Of a stretch of DNA of 64,000 bases, positions 11,743-23,700 are shown piece by piece. The DNA is from Nereocystis luetkeana (lineage: Eukaryota; Sar; Phaeophyceae; Laminariales; Laminariaceae): assembly GCA_031213475.1 (NCBI GenBank), contig JARUPZ010000024.1, forward strand, positions 6,327,324 to 6,391,323, in the 5' to 3' direction. Each line of letters begins with the position of its first letter. Within the stretch, counting starts at the first letter, position 1. Made by a program: the position numbers and the translations under genes. Below the pieces are notes generated by a model. That model made no database searches. It saw only the letters and a list, made by a program, of their open reading frames with translations, and was not told where the DNA came from.

Positions 11743-11850
11743 CGATTGGTTCCAAGCACTCCTCCTCCGTGCAGAGCGGCAGCTCACGGTATTCTGGCTG
11801 AACCTTACCATTTATTTCGTAGATTTTGTATCACCGCTGCGAGAAGTGCA
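11743..11850 (-). pseudogene. Decayed third copy of the six-cysteine exon
   Basis: The minus strand reads ICTSRSG and, in another frame, QPEYRELPLCTEEECLE, clearly related to exon 3 of the two lectin-like genes. Two of the cysteines in the second half are replaced (YRELP and CLE where the intact copies have YC-LP and CC) and the frame is interrupted by a small insertion and a stop. No intact lectin-like exons were found beside it. It is best read as a dead exon from a third family member or a stray exon copy. Confidence 0.6.
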
Positions 11851-12845
11851 AATTGGATCCTGGTTCGCGCAAGGGCGATACTGACACAGGACATGTTGGG
11901 GTGTATGCATCTTTCTCCACCAACGTGCGGTGCTGCAAGCTGGTACGTGAGTGCTGGGCGCGCAGGGCGGCAAGGCGGCAAAACGACATGTCGATTGATT
12001 TCTTCACTTACTTCGGGAGTGCCAATGCCTAAAAAAGAATGAATATAGGTTGGAAACATTGTGTACACTCCGATGAACAACTTCGCCGTCAAGCGAAGCC
12101 GATCAAAGTAGCAAGCCACGCGAAACAGTATTCGCATTTATGACAAGATTGGGATATTTTCATCGGTTCAGGAGTCCGTCCGTGAGAGGTAGCCTCCCCA
12201 GCAAATGCCAACCCTTCTTAGAGTGAGACGCGTCTTATAGATGCAGGTGGATGTATGAATATCCAATACACGAGGAGCGATTTCGAGCGAAGACCGTGAC
12301 TTGACGGTTTCTTGCTCCCTGATGGCTCTCACGAATACTTGTTCCTACGTTTGTGTCGTTTTTTTCTGAGATATGTACTCACCGAGAGTAGAGGACGATG
12401 TATACATGGAGCAAATGGCTGAGGTATAGTATGGGGAGGTGCTTCGATGCCTCGACGGGCCTTTCACGTGCCCCCCTCCGTTGCGGGAAGCAGCCCCACT
12501 GTCGGTCATGTCACCCCACTCATCAGATAGATGGTCTACGGAGAAAAACACGGAAACAACCGGGAACATACGAGCGAGACGGACGTGTCGTCAGCATATT
12601 TAGCGTAATAATGTAGTACACCTATATATGAGTACTGGCCTGGCAGAGTTATTTGGGCGTTATCAATGTACCAATTGAGTACCAGAAACGGTGGGAGAGG
12701 TCTTCGGAAAGAAGACGAGTCGCCCCCACTTCCCTTATACGCACAAGACGCACCTGCCCGAGATGTTGTTGCCCGTTTTGCCCGTTTTTCCTCGGCCTCG
12801 AGCACTTGAGGCGAGGTGCCCGCGCCTGGGTGATTCGGCACCTAC

Positions 12846-13121
12846 ATGGCCACCCTGCCTAGGGCGGAAGATTATTTGTTGGAAGGGCGAGCCGACGGCA
12901 CAGCTGTTTCCCGTCACCAAAAACACGCGCTCCGGATCGAGCTCAATCCCAGCCCCCAAGGCACCCTGCATGAAACAGGGGGCATCCTAGAGGGGCGTCC
13001 CGGAGTCCACAAATAAATGTAGCGGACGCCCGATTGGGGTTGGGTTGAGCTGGCTGAAGGGGGGCGCGGGCGACTCCGGGACCGGAGCCGTCGCGTCTGC
13101 CTTGGGATCGGTGGCGACCGC
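12846..13121 (-). CDS. Candidate exon(s) in a GC-rich island, one in-frame TAG
   Basis: The minus strand is open across the window in one frame apart from a single TAG. Before the TAG it reads a proline-rich stretch ending GRPLHLFVDSGTPL; after it, DAPCFMQGALGAGIELDPER and VFLVTGNSCAVGSPFQQIIF, up to an AT-GTAGGT donor. Third positions are near 75% G/C while second positions are near 50%, a coding pattern. The TAG is also the end of a good acceptor (GACGCCCCTCTAG), so either only 12846-12986 is an exon, or this is a broken gene. The A-L-G-x-G-x-x-L-D-P-E-R-V layout recalls small beta-sandwich repeats of extracellular proteins, but no family is claimed. Confidence 0.38.
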
Positions 13122-13448
13122 TTAGACCTAGTCATACTTGTACTACCTCTCAAGAAACAAAAGTCGCGCTTAACTACTCACGAAGGTTTGGGAGCGAAAA
13201 TGACGAGGGATCGTGAGCGACCACTCCACACAACAATGCAACGTCAAGATGTTTTTGATGGGCACCCATAGTTAGTTGCATGGTTCGTGCCAAAGTATTT
13301 CCTTCGTTATCATCTCCAATTTTACCACAAACAAAACGAGATACCGCACCGTTACATAGGTATATGCCTCGTATGCATGCCCAACCATGACCACGTCGAA
13401 TGTAGAGTCGAACGCACTTCGTCGAACCCCCTCCTGCCATGCTGATCT

Positions 13449-13570
13449 ACAGCAGCAGATAACGGCCGCAAATAGTAATCGGAGTATATCGGGACACCTG
13501 ATGATGATGATGCTCTCGCGTTTTCAACTTGGGACACTTGCGGAATTTTCAAGTCTACCACACCTCGAAG
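13449..13570. repeat. Diverged duplication, unit 1
   Basis: Shares ATCGGGACACCTGATGATGA and TTTTCAAGTC-ACCACA with 14272-14395. Confidence 0.5.
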
Positions 13571-14271
13571 GGGGACCCGGTGTGTATCTGTATCAAGCGG
13601 ACTTTTTTTTGCACGTTTCGGGCGCTCTCGTACTCGGCGCACTCACGCCCTCGAGCACACCATCATGGCGCAAGTGAAGTTCCCGGCAGGGCTCCTTGAA
13701 GCATGCTCTGAGTGTTCAAAGTCACAAATTCTGGCAAACGTAATCGCGGGGGGCGGGTAACGCTGAGCTGCATAGAGAGCTGAACGGAAAAAACCCCGGA
13801 CAAAGCTGGTGGTTGTCCTTCGCTGCTGCCGTGCCATGTCTTGATGACACCATATCCCTCACGCTCTCAAGCCCTACACGTTGCCGCGGCAACGGTACAG
13901 CATTAGTCCTGCACACCGAGCCCTTTCTTGGGGTTAGGGCCACTGATGCCCCATATCTGTGCGTGTATGCGTGCTATGTTTTCTGTCGGCCTAGAAATCG
14001 AAACTAGAAAGAATCTCAAAAGAACATCTGCAATGAATCGGATGCTGGGTAGGGTAGGGGGCAAAACGATACCAACTAACACTTCCGCAGCGGTACAACG
14101 GCGGTAAAACAGCACCAGCGCCTCAACTCTAGATTTCGTGACAGTCGTGTTGATTTTGTTCGCCTCTTTCACAAGGAAAAACGCAAAAAAATACTATATC
14201 CCGACGAAGTACACTTTTGAAGTCTAATAAAGTCGGTTCTTTACTGTCGTCATACTGCCCAGCACCAGTTG

Positions 14272-14395
14272 GACAGCTGCACGGCAATAGCAGCAGTACT
14301 CGGAGCAAGATAGAGACGCCTGACGATTATGTTCCCCCTTTCGAACTTCAGACACCCCTAGAATTTCAAGTCAACCACAACCCGAAGGGAAACTA
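14272..14395. repeat. Diverged duplication, unit 2
   Basis: Partner of 13449-13570 (GAGACGCCTGACGATTA, TTTCAAGTCAACCACAA). Confidence 0.5.
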
Positions 14396-14530
14396 TGTAT
14401 ACTTACTCTGCTGTATTTGTCATGGAACACTCTGTAAAGAGTACCAGTACATTAGGGAGAACGGATGCTCCCGCCCACTTACCTGAAAGGACTATTAATA
14501 GATGTCCAGTAAAGTAGTTAGTGCCGTATG

Positions 14531-14781
14531 TCTGGTACCTGGTATTATCGGAGGGTGGTCCATAGAGGTTGGGGATTCGGAGTACAAGGGAAGAAGCAGT
14601 CAACAGCAGCAGCCGCTTTTGCGTAAAGCCTAACTTCAAGAGGGTGCGTTGTATGATGCCGACGGAGGAATTTATAGGCTGGTTTTACGCAAAACGCGGT
14701 TGCTGCTGCTGTCGTTCGCTCCATACCCCCAACCTCAGCTGGCCACTATCCTGTGATATATACCTGGTATCCAGGTACCAG
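14531..14781. repeat. Foldback element
   Basis: Arms 14531-14630 and 14678-14781 are imperfect inverted repeats: CAGCAGCAGCCGCTTTTGCG against its complement near 14690, GGTTGGGGATTCGGAG, and CTGGTACCTGG at the outer ends. A 47-bp loop separates them. Probably a worn MITE. Confidence 0.6.
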
Positions 14782-15885
14782 GTATATGATTTTGTGTATG
14801 TACTCCGTCCAAACATGAGCAAAGAAGCCGTTCTCTACTCAACGGCGTGTAGAGCCTAGTCTACGAGTAAATACATGTAAATGTCAAGTGGAAGCCTACG
14901 TATTAATGCTGGTCCCCTGTCTGCCACAGGCAGCTCCTTTTTCCTGTTTTTTTTTTTTAATGAAGTTGTTCAAGTACCTCTCAGCTGTGAGTACGACCAC
15001 TTGAATAATTAGAACTCAACTTTGGCAGCTGCGCGCTTTCCATCATATAGATGTCAGCCACGCTCAACGGGCGTTCTCGTTCTAATTCTCGTTTTTGAAC
15101 GTGGTGTTTCTGTACGCCAAATAATAGGCGGTGTATCTTTTATCATACCAAGAGCGTTTTCTCTAAGTGTTTTTGGCTGTTAGTATTTACTACAGACTGT
15201 TGTTTCCTTCAAGGTATCAGTAAAACAGTCGTCAATGTAAAAGCCCTCTACAACTGCGTATTATTTCCACAAACACCACCAATCAATACAATCCCGTTCT
15301 ACAAAGCGATATCCCGGTACCCCGGGATGCAATCCAGGCCCAACAGGCAAATACAAGGCATTATAAACAGAACTAAAAAAAAAAAGTACGTCACCAGCTG
15401 TGAGTTCAACCGAGCGGCAGATCGATCGATACTCAACTTTGCATGCTGCGTGAACCATTTGCGCATTTTCCGTTATTTCCCTAGCGATCGACTACTACTA
15501 CTGGCCGGTGTGACTCCCCTGGATGCTACCGGGGTCGACGAGACGACAATACTTTTTACAGCAGGCTCGACTTCCAATTGATGTCGGCCAGTATCACGTC
15601 GTACACTGAAACAGCAGGTCGGCACGCGAAGGTCGGGGTACACAAATGTCAAGACAATCGAAAGTAGATTTACAACAGTTTTGAACGTGACAGGCACACC
15701 AACAACACACACAGATTGTTTTTTGAAATACTCCCTGTAAATGTTGCAGCAGATCTTGATGTACCAGCACATACATACATGAATGAGTACGTAATATACG
15801 TGTTTGTTGGTGAGTCTCACTATCGTACATGTTCCTGGCCTCTTCTGCTCTTGATATATATATGAAAAACACAGTATGCACACAC

Positions 15886-16051
15886 CTGTAAGATTGCAAA
15901 GGGTGGCCCAATAATAGCGCAGGAGGTGATGCTCGTGATGTCTGCAGGCAGGCCATCGAGTGGCACATTTTGATCGTACAGCTCTTTGTTCCATGTAAAC
16001 GTCCTACCGGGCAATACGATCACTATATAGAGCGGGATCTCAACGCTCGCC
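15886..16051 (-). CDS. Candidate exon, possibly membrane-associated
   Basis: Acceptor CATCGTGTGCAG and donor TTACAG-GTGTGT frame 166 nt encoding ASVEIPLYIVIVLPG, FTWNKELYDQNVPLDGLPAD and SCAIIGPPFAILQ. Codon-position G+C is about 53/47/66%. A later minus-strand stretch (15475-15750) contains a hydrophobic segment and a Ser-rich tail and might be its last exon, but phases do not match simply. Family unknown. Confidence 0.35.
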
Positions 16052-16240
16052 CTGCACACGATGTCGAGAAGATGGAAACGAAAAAAGCTTAACACGGGTG
16101 CCACTCTCACAACCTCCTGTCGTATTTTTATTGCGACTCACAACGAAGTCCGGTCCATTTTGTCGATATGGCCCGGATCTTGATTGCTATTATTGGGAGC
16201 TTGTAGATCCTTGCGGGATTCACAAAGTAAACACACACAA

Positions 16241-16350
16241 CTATTACGGGGGACCATAGTTAATAGGACCTATGGTATACATAAAACCCTATATATTTAA
16301 ACAATTTTACTAACGATATTTGGTCCTATTAACTATGGTCCCCCGTAATA
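16241..16350 (+). mobile_element. MITE-A copy 5
   Basis: Intact-looking 110-bp copy, both terminal repeats complementary across GGACCATAGTTAATAGGACC. Confidence 0.92.
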
Positions 16351-18634
16351 AATGCACGTGCGATCAAAAGGGGCGAGGAAATCCAATTAATTAAATAATC
16401 GGGCCTTTCTTTGTTTTGTGGCGCGACCGCGGCCAGACACCACACGAGTCACGTAAACTATACGCACGATATATATGGACCCACGGGCGGGAGGATTTTT
16501 GTTGGCATAATAACGTACCACACAACAACACCGTAATTCGTGCCAGGCATATATATCAGTCCGAAAGACAAACACACACAAATAAATACAGCCCTCCTAG
16601 GTCTCGAGTACCATGCAGACCTTGGTCACAGGTTGTTGTTGTGGAATTTTGTGGACTATGGGCTGGACACTGGAAATAACCGCTCAACAAACCGAAAAAG
16701 TCGGACTCGAATCGTGCTCACCAGCAAGCAATATGGGAAAGTTAAAGATCGTTTAAGGTACCCTGCTTGGGAACGAACATGCTTCGAGTAATAAAAAATT
16801 CTGGATTTTTGCTCGTCATCAGTAGGGAAGTCTCTCCGACCTCCACTTTACACATACATGGCACTTTTCGAGTAATCGATTCTCTCTAAAAATACAAGAG
16901 ACACAGCGAGCGCACATAGCAGATAGTGCTTCTTCTGCTTCTTCTGCTGCTTCTACTCGTATAGTGCTGGTCTTGCGGTAAAGGCGACAAGGAAAGGAAG
17001 AGCAAACCCAGCATCAGAGGTGAGAGAGAGGATGAGGGATACGGAGGGTAAGAAAGAGAGATATTTTCGATGTAGGTATTATTGCTATGTTGTTCGGCAA
17101 GAGATGAACGGTAAGATACGAAAACACGCGAACCTGTTTTTTTGGATGGAAGGAAACCGGAACTATCGGATGCAATGCGAGCGGGTCAGGTAGGGGATGT
17201 ATCCGAAGCGCCGCGCTAGGGGCTATGCGGCTTATCACGCGCAACTTGCTGCTTCTGGTGTTGCTGAGTCTTCTTCTTGCTTTAAACGGTCGATACGGTC
17301 GCACTTAGTCTTCTGGTGATTTTGATGATTGAGCATGCGGCCAAGAGGGTTAATCGCTGTGATATGATGTGGGCGTCCAAGGTAGAGGGCCACTGCTGCT
17401 CTTCACCAGGTACGAGAAAGCAATACAAGTCGAGGGGGTTCGCGTGCTAATAATGATACAGGGTACCCTCGGTGGGATTATTCGGAACCGCGGTTGACCT
17501 GTGCGACTGACTGGGTATGGGGGTGTTCGGGTAATAGCAGGCCAAGTCCTTTTGGGCACAGCTACTCGAAAGGCAGGCTATTAATAGTTGTGATTGCGGA
17601 GGGCTAAATAATTGGCGTAAGAAAAACCACGCAAATTAGGCTATAGTAATCATGCTATCCTCAACCTGTTCGCCCCTAAATTAGGTACCGGTACTTATTC
17701 GAAAGTATGTAGGCTACAACAGATTCTGCTGTCTCGATGAATCTTAAAGCCCCTCCAGAATTCGCCCTAAGAATGTGACTTCATTCTGGTGGTGTAGACA
17801 AGAAAGGGCAACACATAGGAAGCGTGCACGTACACCAGGACGAGAGACTAATGGGTTTTCAAAAAAATGCCAGTATACCTTAGAGAGCGTGTCCCCTCTC
17901 CAATGCCCGCTAGGTCTCTCCCTCTAAATCCTCGTTCATACAATAATGCCGGTTAGGTGACATTGTACCGGCCGTTGGCTGCTTGTGAAACCTGGTGGAG
18001 CCCACAAATAACTTTTGAGCTGTACCAGTACTTTGATGTCACTCGCCAGCATCCCTAGGCTTGTGGCCTGATGTGTGAATTTTACCCCCTACCCCCTCAT
18101 ACTACGGCGACGTTAGCTATGAGCACCAACACGACAACCGTGTATCGAACACGATCGTTTTATGTGGGGGAGCGGTGGCCCTTTGATGAACACCGATCAG
18201 AGCTTGAAGTGTATCAACCAGAGGTGACCCGAACAGATTTTTGTCGACGCCTCACATAAAAAAGGTCAAAACGGAAAACAATCCGGAGCGCTTTGACCAC
18301 GGGATAATTTAAAGAGAAACAAATCTCTCGGGACAGGCGGGTTTCTAGAACCGAGTGATGCAGAGTTGGAAAGTTCAAGTTTGAGGAAAAAAGCGTTGCC
18401 TTCCCTTACTACATCGCCCTGTGATCGCAGCGCTCCTGTTCGTCTCGCATCCTGACATTTTTTTATGTGGACGATAACAAAGAAAAAAGTTCCGGTCTCC
18501 CTCGTGTTAGCTGCTGTAAAGAGCACGATGGAGACCTCAATCGCACAACCAGCACCACAAAGAAGGGCAAGGCGGGTGCAGAAAAAACGCCTCTGAATAC
18601 CCGTGTTGGGAAGGAAAATCCGTACGAGATTGCT

Positions 18635-18726
18635 GACCCTATTAGAACTGCAGTCCCACTGTTGGGACAAACCACTCCAATTTCAAGTAGTTTGTCCCCA
18701 AAACGGGGCTGTGGTCCTAAAAGGGT
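18635..18726. mobile_element. MITE-B copy 2
   Basis: Diverged copy: ACCCTATTAGAACTGCAGTC on the left, GGTCCTAAAAGGGTT on the right, same centre (TTTCAAGTAGTTTG). Confidence 0.75.
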
Positions 18727-20421
18727 TCGGAGCAGCAAGCAGTGTAAGTACGGGAACGGCGACCATTCCTGAGCAATTTTTCGGGCAATCTCGGGCCGCC
18801 CGAAACGAACATATTAGTAATGAGCACGCCGGCTATTGTTTTCGAAGTCACAGCTAAGCCCGAAAATGAAACGTCCGCGTGCTTACGCTGGAGGCAGCAG
18901 TTGTTTAGCGTTTCCCCCACCCTCCGACGGGGTTCCTCCACTGGCGCTCTACAGCACCAAAAATCGTTAATATCTTTGTTCAAGAACATTTTCTATTATA
19001 CGAGGCAGAGTGTAAAATAGGAAGCGTCAGCTTGTTTGACGGTAGTTTTTTTGTTTTTGCGGGGCATATGGAGTTCTTCGAGTTGGTAGCTCCAGAAAAA
19101 GTGGGCGCTTCTCCCTACTACTGTGGAACACGTCGACACCCCAACACTACTGGAAGTGGATGAAGCAGGGATCGTAGCGGTCTCTGAAACAGTAGAAGGA
19201 GTAGTGGCGGCAGACGTAACAGCTGTAATAGCGGGGGTAGCAGTAGAAGTAGCAGTTGCACAGTTTCTAATATATATATATATATACATTGTATAATAGG
19301 AGCAATCACCTCGGCGGCAGCATCCGCAACCAACCGAGAAGGTGTGTGTCTCCCCCTGCCTCAGGCACTGTAGTACAGTGAAACGTGTTCATGTTGAATC
19401 GCCGCCACCGCCACGTGAAGATTCCTGTGCGTTCGCTCGAGCTGGTCGTACGTCGGTGACTTACTTATGCTATCAGCCGCGAAAACAGCACCAACACGAT
19501 AGGTACAGAGAAAAACAGTGACATTACTCCCCTCCGGCCCTCGCTCAGGTCTTCCTCATTTTGGAATTCGAGTGAGAGGGTGACAGGTGACAGTTGGCCC
19601 CTCCTAATTTTTCTCGAAACAACATGCACGGAACACATCAGGGGCGGCACCTATATTTAGAGTAAACCGTGACCGCCAATACTCCCACTTGAAGCTTTAA
19701 CCGCTCACACGTCGTACCCCTTTGGCGCGTTACTGTACTTGGGCAGGCCTGCAGACTATTAAATGTAATAGAACAATCACGTAAAGTGGAGGGGGGCGTA
19801 CCTCGTTTTCGAAGTTATCTTGAAATGTACACATATCGAGACGAGAGTGCCCCCCCCAATAATAGCAGTCTCTCCCCCGAGGTGCTGTGCGCCCATTCTC
19901 CTGCTTAAGCGGGTGCTATGCTCTGCAAACGCTACACCGATCTCGGCAGGAGTTAGGTTGTGGGAGCGAACGAGTACACTGGGATAAAACGGCCTTGCCC
20001 CGAACATTGTTTAGGGCACCCTTATAGGGGTAGACGTATACGTTTAGGAGGTTGTCTTGAGACCATACCCGTCAAGGCACATCACAAGTTGGACGAGTGT
20101 TGTTGGTCACGGCGGGGATGCCTTTCGTATCTGTAGTGTATCACATGTATCCTCTATGGGTGCCCTGGAGGGAGCGAACATTGCTGGCGCAGCTGATCAC
20201 CCAAATGCTGCTATTCTCCCCCATTCAAGCTCCTCAGCAGTGCCAGGTATTATAGTGTTTGGTAAGCACTACACACGTACCTGGTATTTGTTATCAAGTC
20301 GGATCACAATCAAGACTTCAGGTGGCCGAGGTTCTTGTCTGAGCTCGTATGTCTGAAAACCTAATACCATCCTCCGCCCCCACCCCGCCCCCATCCTCTA
20401 ACGTTCAAAAACCAGGTAGCT

Positions 20422-20771
20422 ATGATCGTGGTTGGAGCCGTCTACAGGGCCGCCGTGGCCTGCTCTGTGGTCAGCATGGCATCCGGCGTTTACGTACCGT
20501 GTCCCGCGGGAACTAGAGTGTACTCTCTGTCGGTCTGGAGCGGGGGCTGGCTCGATGGACTCTACATGCGATGTACTGGTGGCAGCGAACAACACGCCAT
20601 CCCCGCAGAGTTTAACGAAGATCCCGGCGGAGATGCTTTCGACGGCATCTGCGCGGGCACCGGAGGCGTGCACAGCATCGCATGGGATATCCCTAGCGAC
20701 TCCGGCCATCTTCGTATGGTTCACGGCAATATCACCTGTCTGGACGACGCAACTTCCTTTTTCGCAGACAG
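20422..20771 (+). CDS. Gene 1 exon 1: signal peptide and first half of lectin-like domain
   Basis: It starts at ATG (context GTAGCTATGA) and encodes a hydrophobic leader ending near MASGVYVPC. Then follow TRVYSLSVWSGGWLDGLYM, a GGDAFDGICAGTGG turn and an N-glycosylation site in GNITC. About 55-60% of residues after the leader match exon 1 of gene 2. The donor is AGACAG-GTGATA and leaves phase 2. Third codon positions are strongly G/C-rich, unlike the flanks. Confidence 0.82.
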
Positions 20772-23700
20772 GTGATAATTTCGAACTTAATTTGGCGGAG
20801 GACTTGAGGAAGATTTCATAGTGTTGTTGGCAAAGGTTCTACCAGAATATGGCGGGTCTTGGATATCATGTCCTTCTAAAAGTTAAATGTAAGCAACCCA
20901 AATTTGTTCGATATATATATGCATGACATGGATTCATACGCATTTTTGGGATGCATACTATAGATAAGTACTGGGCTTCGTTAGCGATCAACCGAGTGTA
21001 GTCGGCGCAGGTGGTCCGCGTGCCTATCAAGATCAATATCGTGGGTTCAAGTCCCACCGAGTGCATGCTCGTAGGGACTTTTTCTTCCATAAAAAATGAT
21101 AATTATTGGCGGAAAGCGCGAGAGCGTGAGTTAGCTACATTCGATGAAAATCGACGAGCAGTGGGAATGCTGCACCCTATGCGCGACAATAATGAAGGCA
21201 CGTACCGGGGGGGAAAAGGGACGACACCCGTGACCACGGCTTGTCCAGAAGATCGCTGAGGGTACTCCGACGAGTTAGGCTGGAAAGTAAAAGTGATGAC
21301 TAAACTAAAAAACAAAAAAAAGTCGACCATTCTATTGTTGCACTTGGTATATCCAGGTGATCAGCTACGTTGTGGACCGAACACGCTAGTCCCGGTTTGA
21401 AACATGCTGTATTCCTGAGTCTATCCACGACACTAACCGCAATCTTCACCCAAAACCTACCGAGGTCGCACTACTGTGTCTCGCGGCGGTGCATGGTTCT
21501 GCGTTGTGCTTGTGGAGTCACTGTTCGAGTTAGATGTCTACGGTTGAGTTCAGGATCGATTTTGGAACCCGAAAGAGCTCACGTTAACAGAGCCGGTTAT
21601 GGAGCCACCGATAGGAAGTTTGTTTCTTCGGGCCATACTGTACGTGCTGCACACTCTCCGCAAGTCGCACGAGTTTAGCCAGAATAATCCACCTCGCGCG
21701 GTGCGAGCAATCGTCGTATGCTGTGATTTGCACGCTCAGGGAGGAACGCGTGCTGACAGGGCATCCACCTTGTTCGCTAATTCTAACGGTTTGCGATGTC
21801 TGCAGGATACCATACAATGAACTGGGCGTTAACGGCAGCCGGTCTGTCTCTTGCCAAGAAGGGGAGCACGTGCACGGGCTTACGTACGACATTGAGTACG
21901 AGGAAGACAGCAACACCCCGTACTTCCTGACATACATCGGACTCATGTGTTCAACTTCGGCACTCGGTGAGCGCATGGACAACTATGCCGCGTCGTATCT
22001 CCACACCCCGATAACATGGAAATGGTGTAGTGCGCGGTGTAATACGTGGTGCTCTATGATGCATCGATCACAGCTTGCTGCAACCCGATTTCTGGGCTGA
22101 AAACCGTATCGTTCTCAAGTACCGGGTGCTTCGCTGGATTTGTTACAGATGTGGGTTGTAGGAAACGCCGGATCGATTTCCTTCACAGTTTCTCTTCCTC
22201 AACCATACATTGTTCTTGATGTTCTTACAGTAGCTCATCGCGGCAATACAATGGAGTCCGTGGTCATACGGTAGCCTGATTTATTTCGTATTGCGACTCC
22301 TAGCAAAGGATATGAATACAAGCACATACATGTACCAGGTAGCGGGTATGATACACGTTCTACAAAACACACGAAAACATATGCTTGTTATCATCTCCCC
22401 CGGGCGAAGAAGCCCACGAATGTCTTGGGCTACAGCAAAATAAAACTCAGATTAGTGCCAGCATAAATCGGGTACGTTGGGGACCGGACAGTCCATTGTC
22501 GGGGGTTCACTCGTGTGCCTTTTTAGGCGATTAATAGAGAGATCTGAACAATGACACGTTTCACGGTCGGTGTCGTCTCCAACAAAAATCAAGTCCCATG
22601 ATTTCGCCAGACCAGTATCATATACATCTGGCAGCATCTAGAGTCTCCCAGAACAGCAATTCACTACGAGTACACTATTTACCGGGGATCATAGTTAACA
22701 GGACCTATGGTATACTTAAAAACCTATATATTTAACCATTTTTACTAACAATATTTGGTCCTATTAACTATGGTCCCCCGTATTAGCTATTATTCTGCAC
22801 TATACCGACTGGCAGCAATATCAGCCGTTCACCCGTTATGGGACCATCTGCAGACCACCCAAACGACAAAGGCGATATTGCTTACCTCCTGTAGGAAGAG
22901 CTTGTGGCAGTACGAACACCGCTATCCCCGCACTCGTGTCGCAGCCGTTACTTTTGTATTAAATGTGAACACAATCCCCACGGGGTGGTGCTGCCATTAA
23001 GCCACACCATCTCAACGCTTTGCCCGTCTGCACTAACTCCAGGCCGTACAGGTAGAACATAGCCGATGTTGTGAAAGGTTCTATACGTTCGAACAGGATT
23101 CCTTCTCGATTCGCAGAGGGGATAACCCCTGTGTCCCGCGCACCGTGCCCGTTGTCAACAACACCTACCTGCGGACCGTGTCAGATCCCATTTGTACGGA
23201 CTGCGGCAGTGGTAAAAAGCTTATGAGTGGCGAAGATCAGCCGGAATTCTGCAAGTCTCCCACCTGCACAGAGGCAGAGTGCTGCCAAACGGGTGAGTGG
23301 GAGACCCATGCTCCGGTCAAGGGGTGCGCCTCAAATCTCTCTGCGGAGATAGGTCTCTTGAGGAGCTCTATTCCTTGTCTAAGGAAACAACTCAGAGGAC
23401 AAATTAACCTGTCCGATGGTGACACGTGTTATTTTAGGGATGCTAGCACTTCTTGGCCAATTTTTTTCATCAGGTTCATGAACTTTTCAACTTAGGAAGT
23501 ACCCTATATATACTATGCAAGGTTTCCCTTCGGGATATAGGTAACGTGAAGTCCCGGGGGCGTCCCAAGACGAAAAGGGGGAGACAGGTAACACACATAT
23601 AGCTGTTGTCGGCGGAAACGGGAGTCGTGGGTTTTAGCATATATATTGCTCGAAGGAAACAGTAAATATAGTCAGCAGGAACTAAGCACTACTCTCAGGG

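Larger units (their letters stand above)
14796..20421. other. Mostly empty 5.6 kb upstream of gene 1
   Basis: Holds the 15886-16051 candidate exon, MITE-A 5 and MITE-B 2. A T-rich acceptor at about 15381 (-) and a + frame at 18122-18259 are the only other exon-like signals. No promoter element of gene 1 was identified. Confidence 0.4.

Noticed and set aside
15473-15994. 173-codon frame on the - strand
   Set aside because: Parts may be exonic, but the full frame crosses a better supported exon in a different frame.
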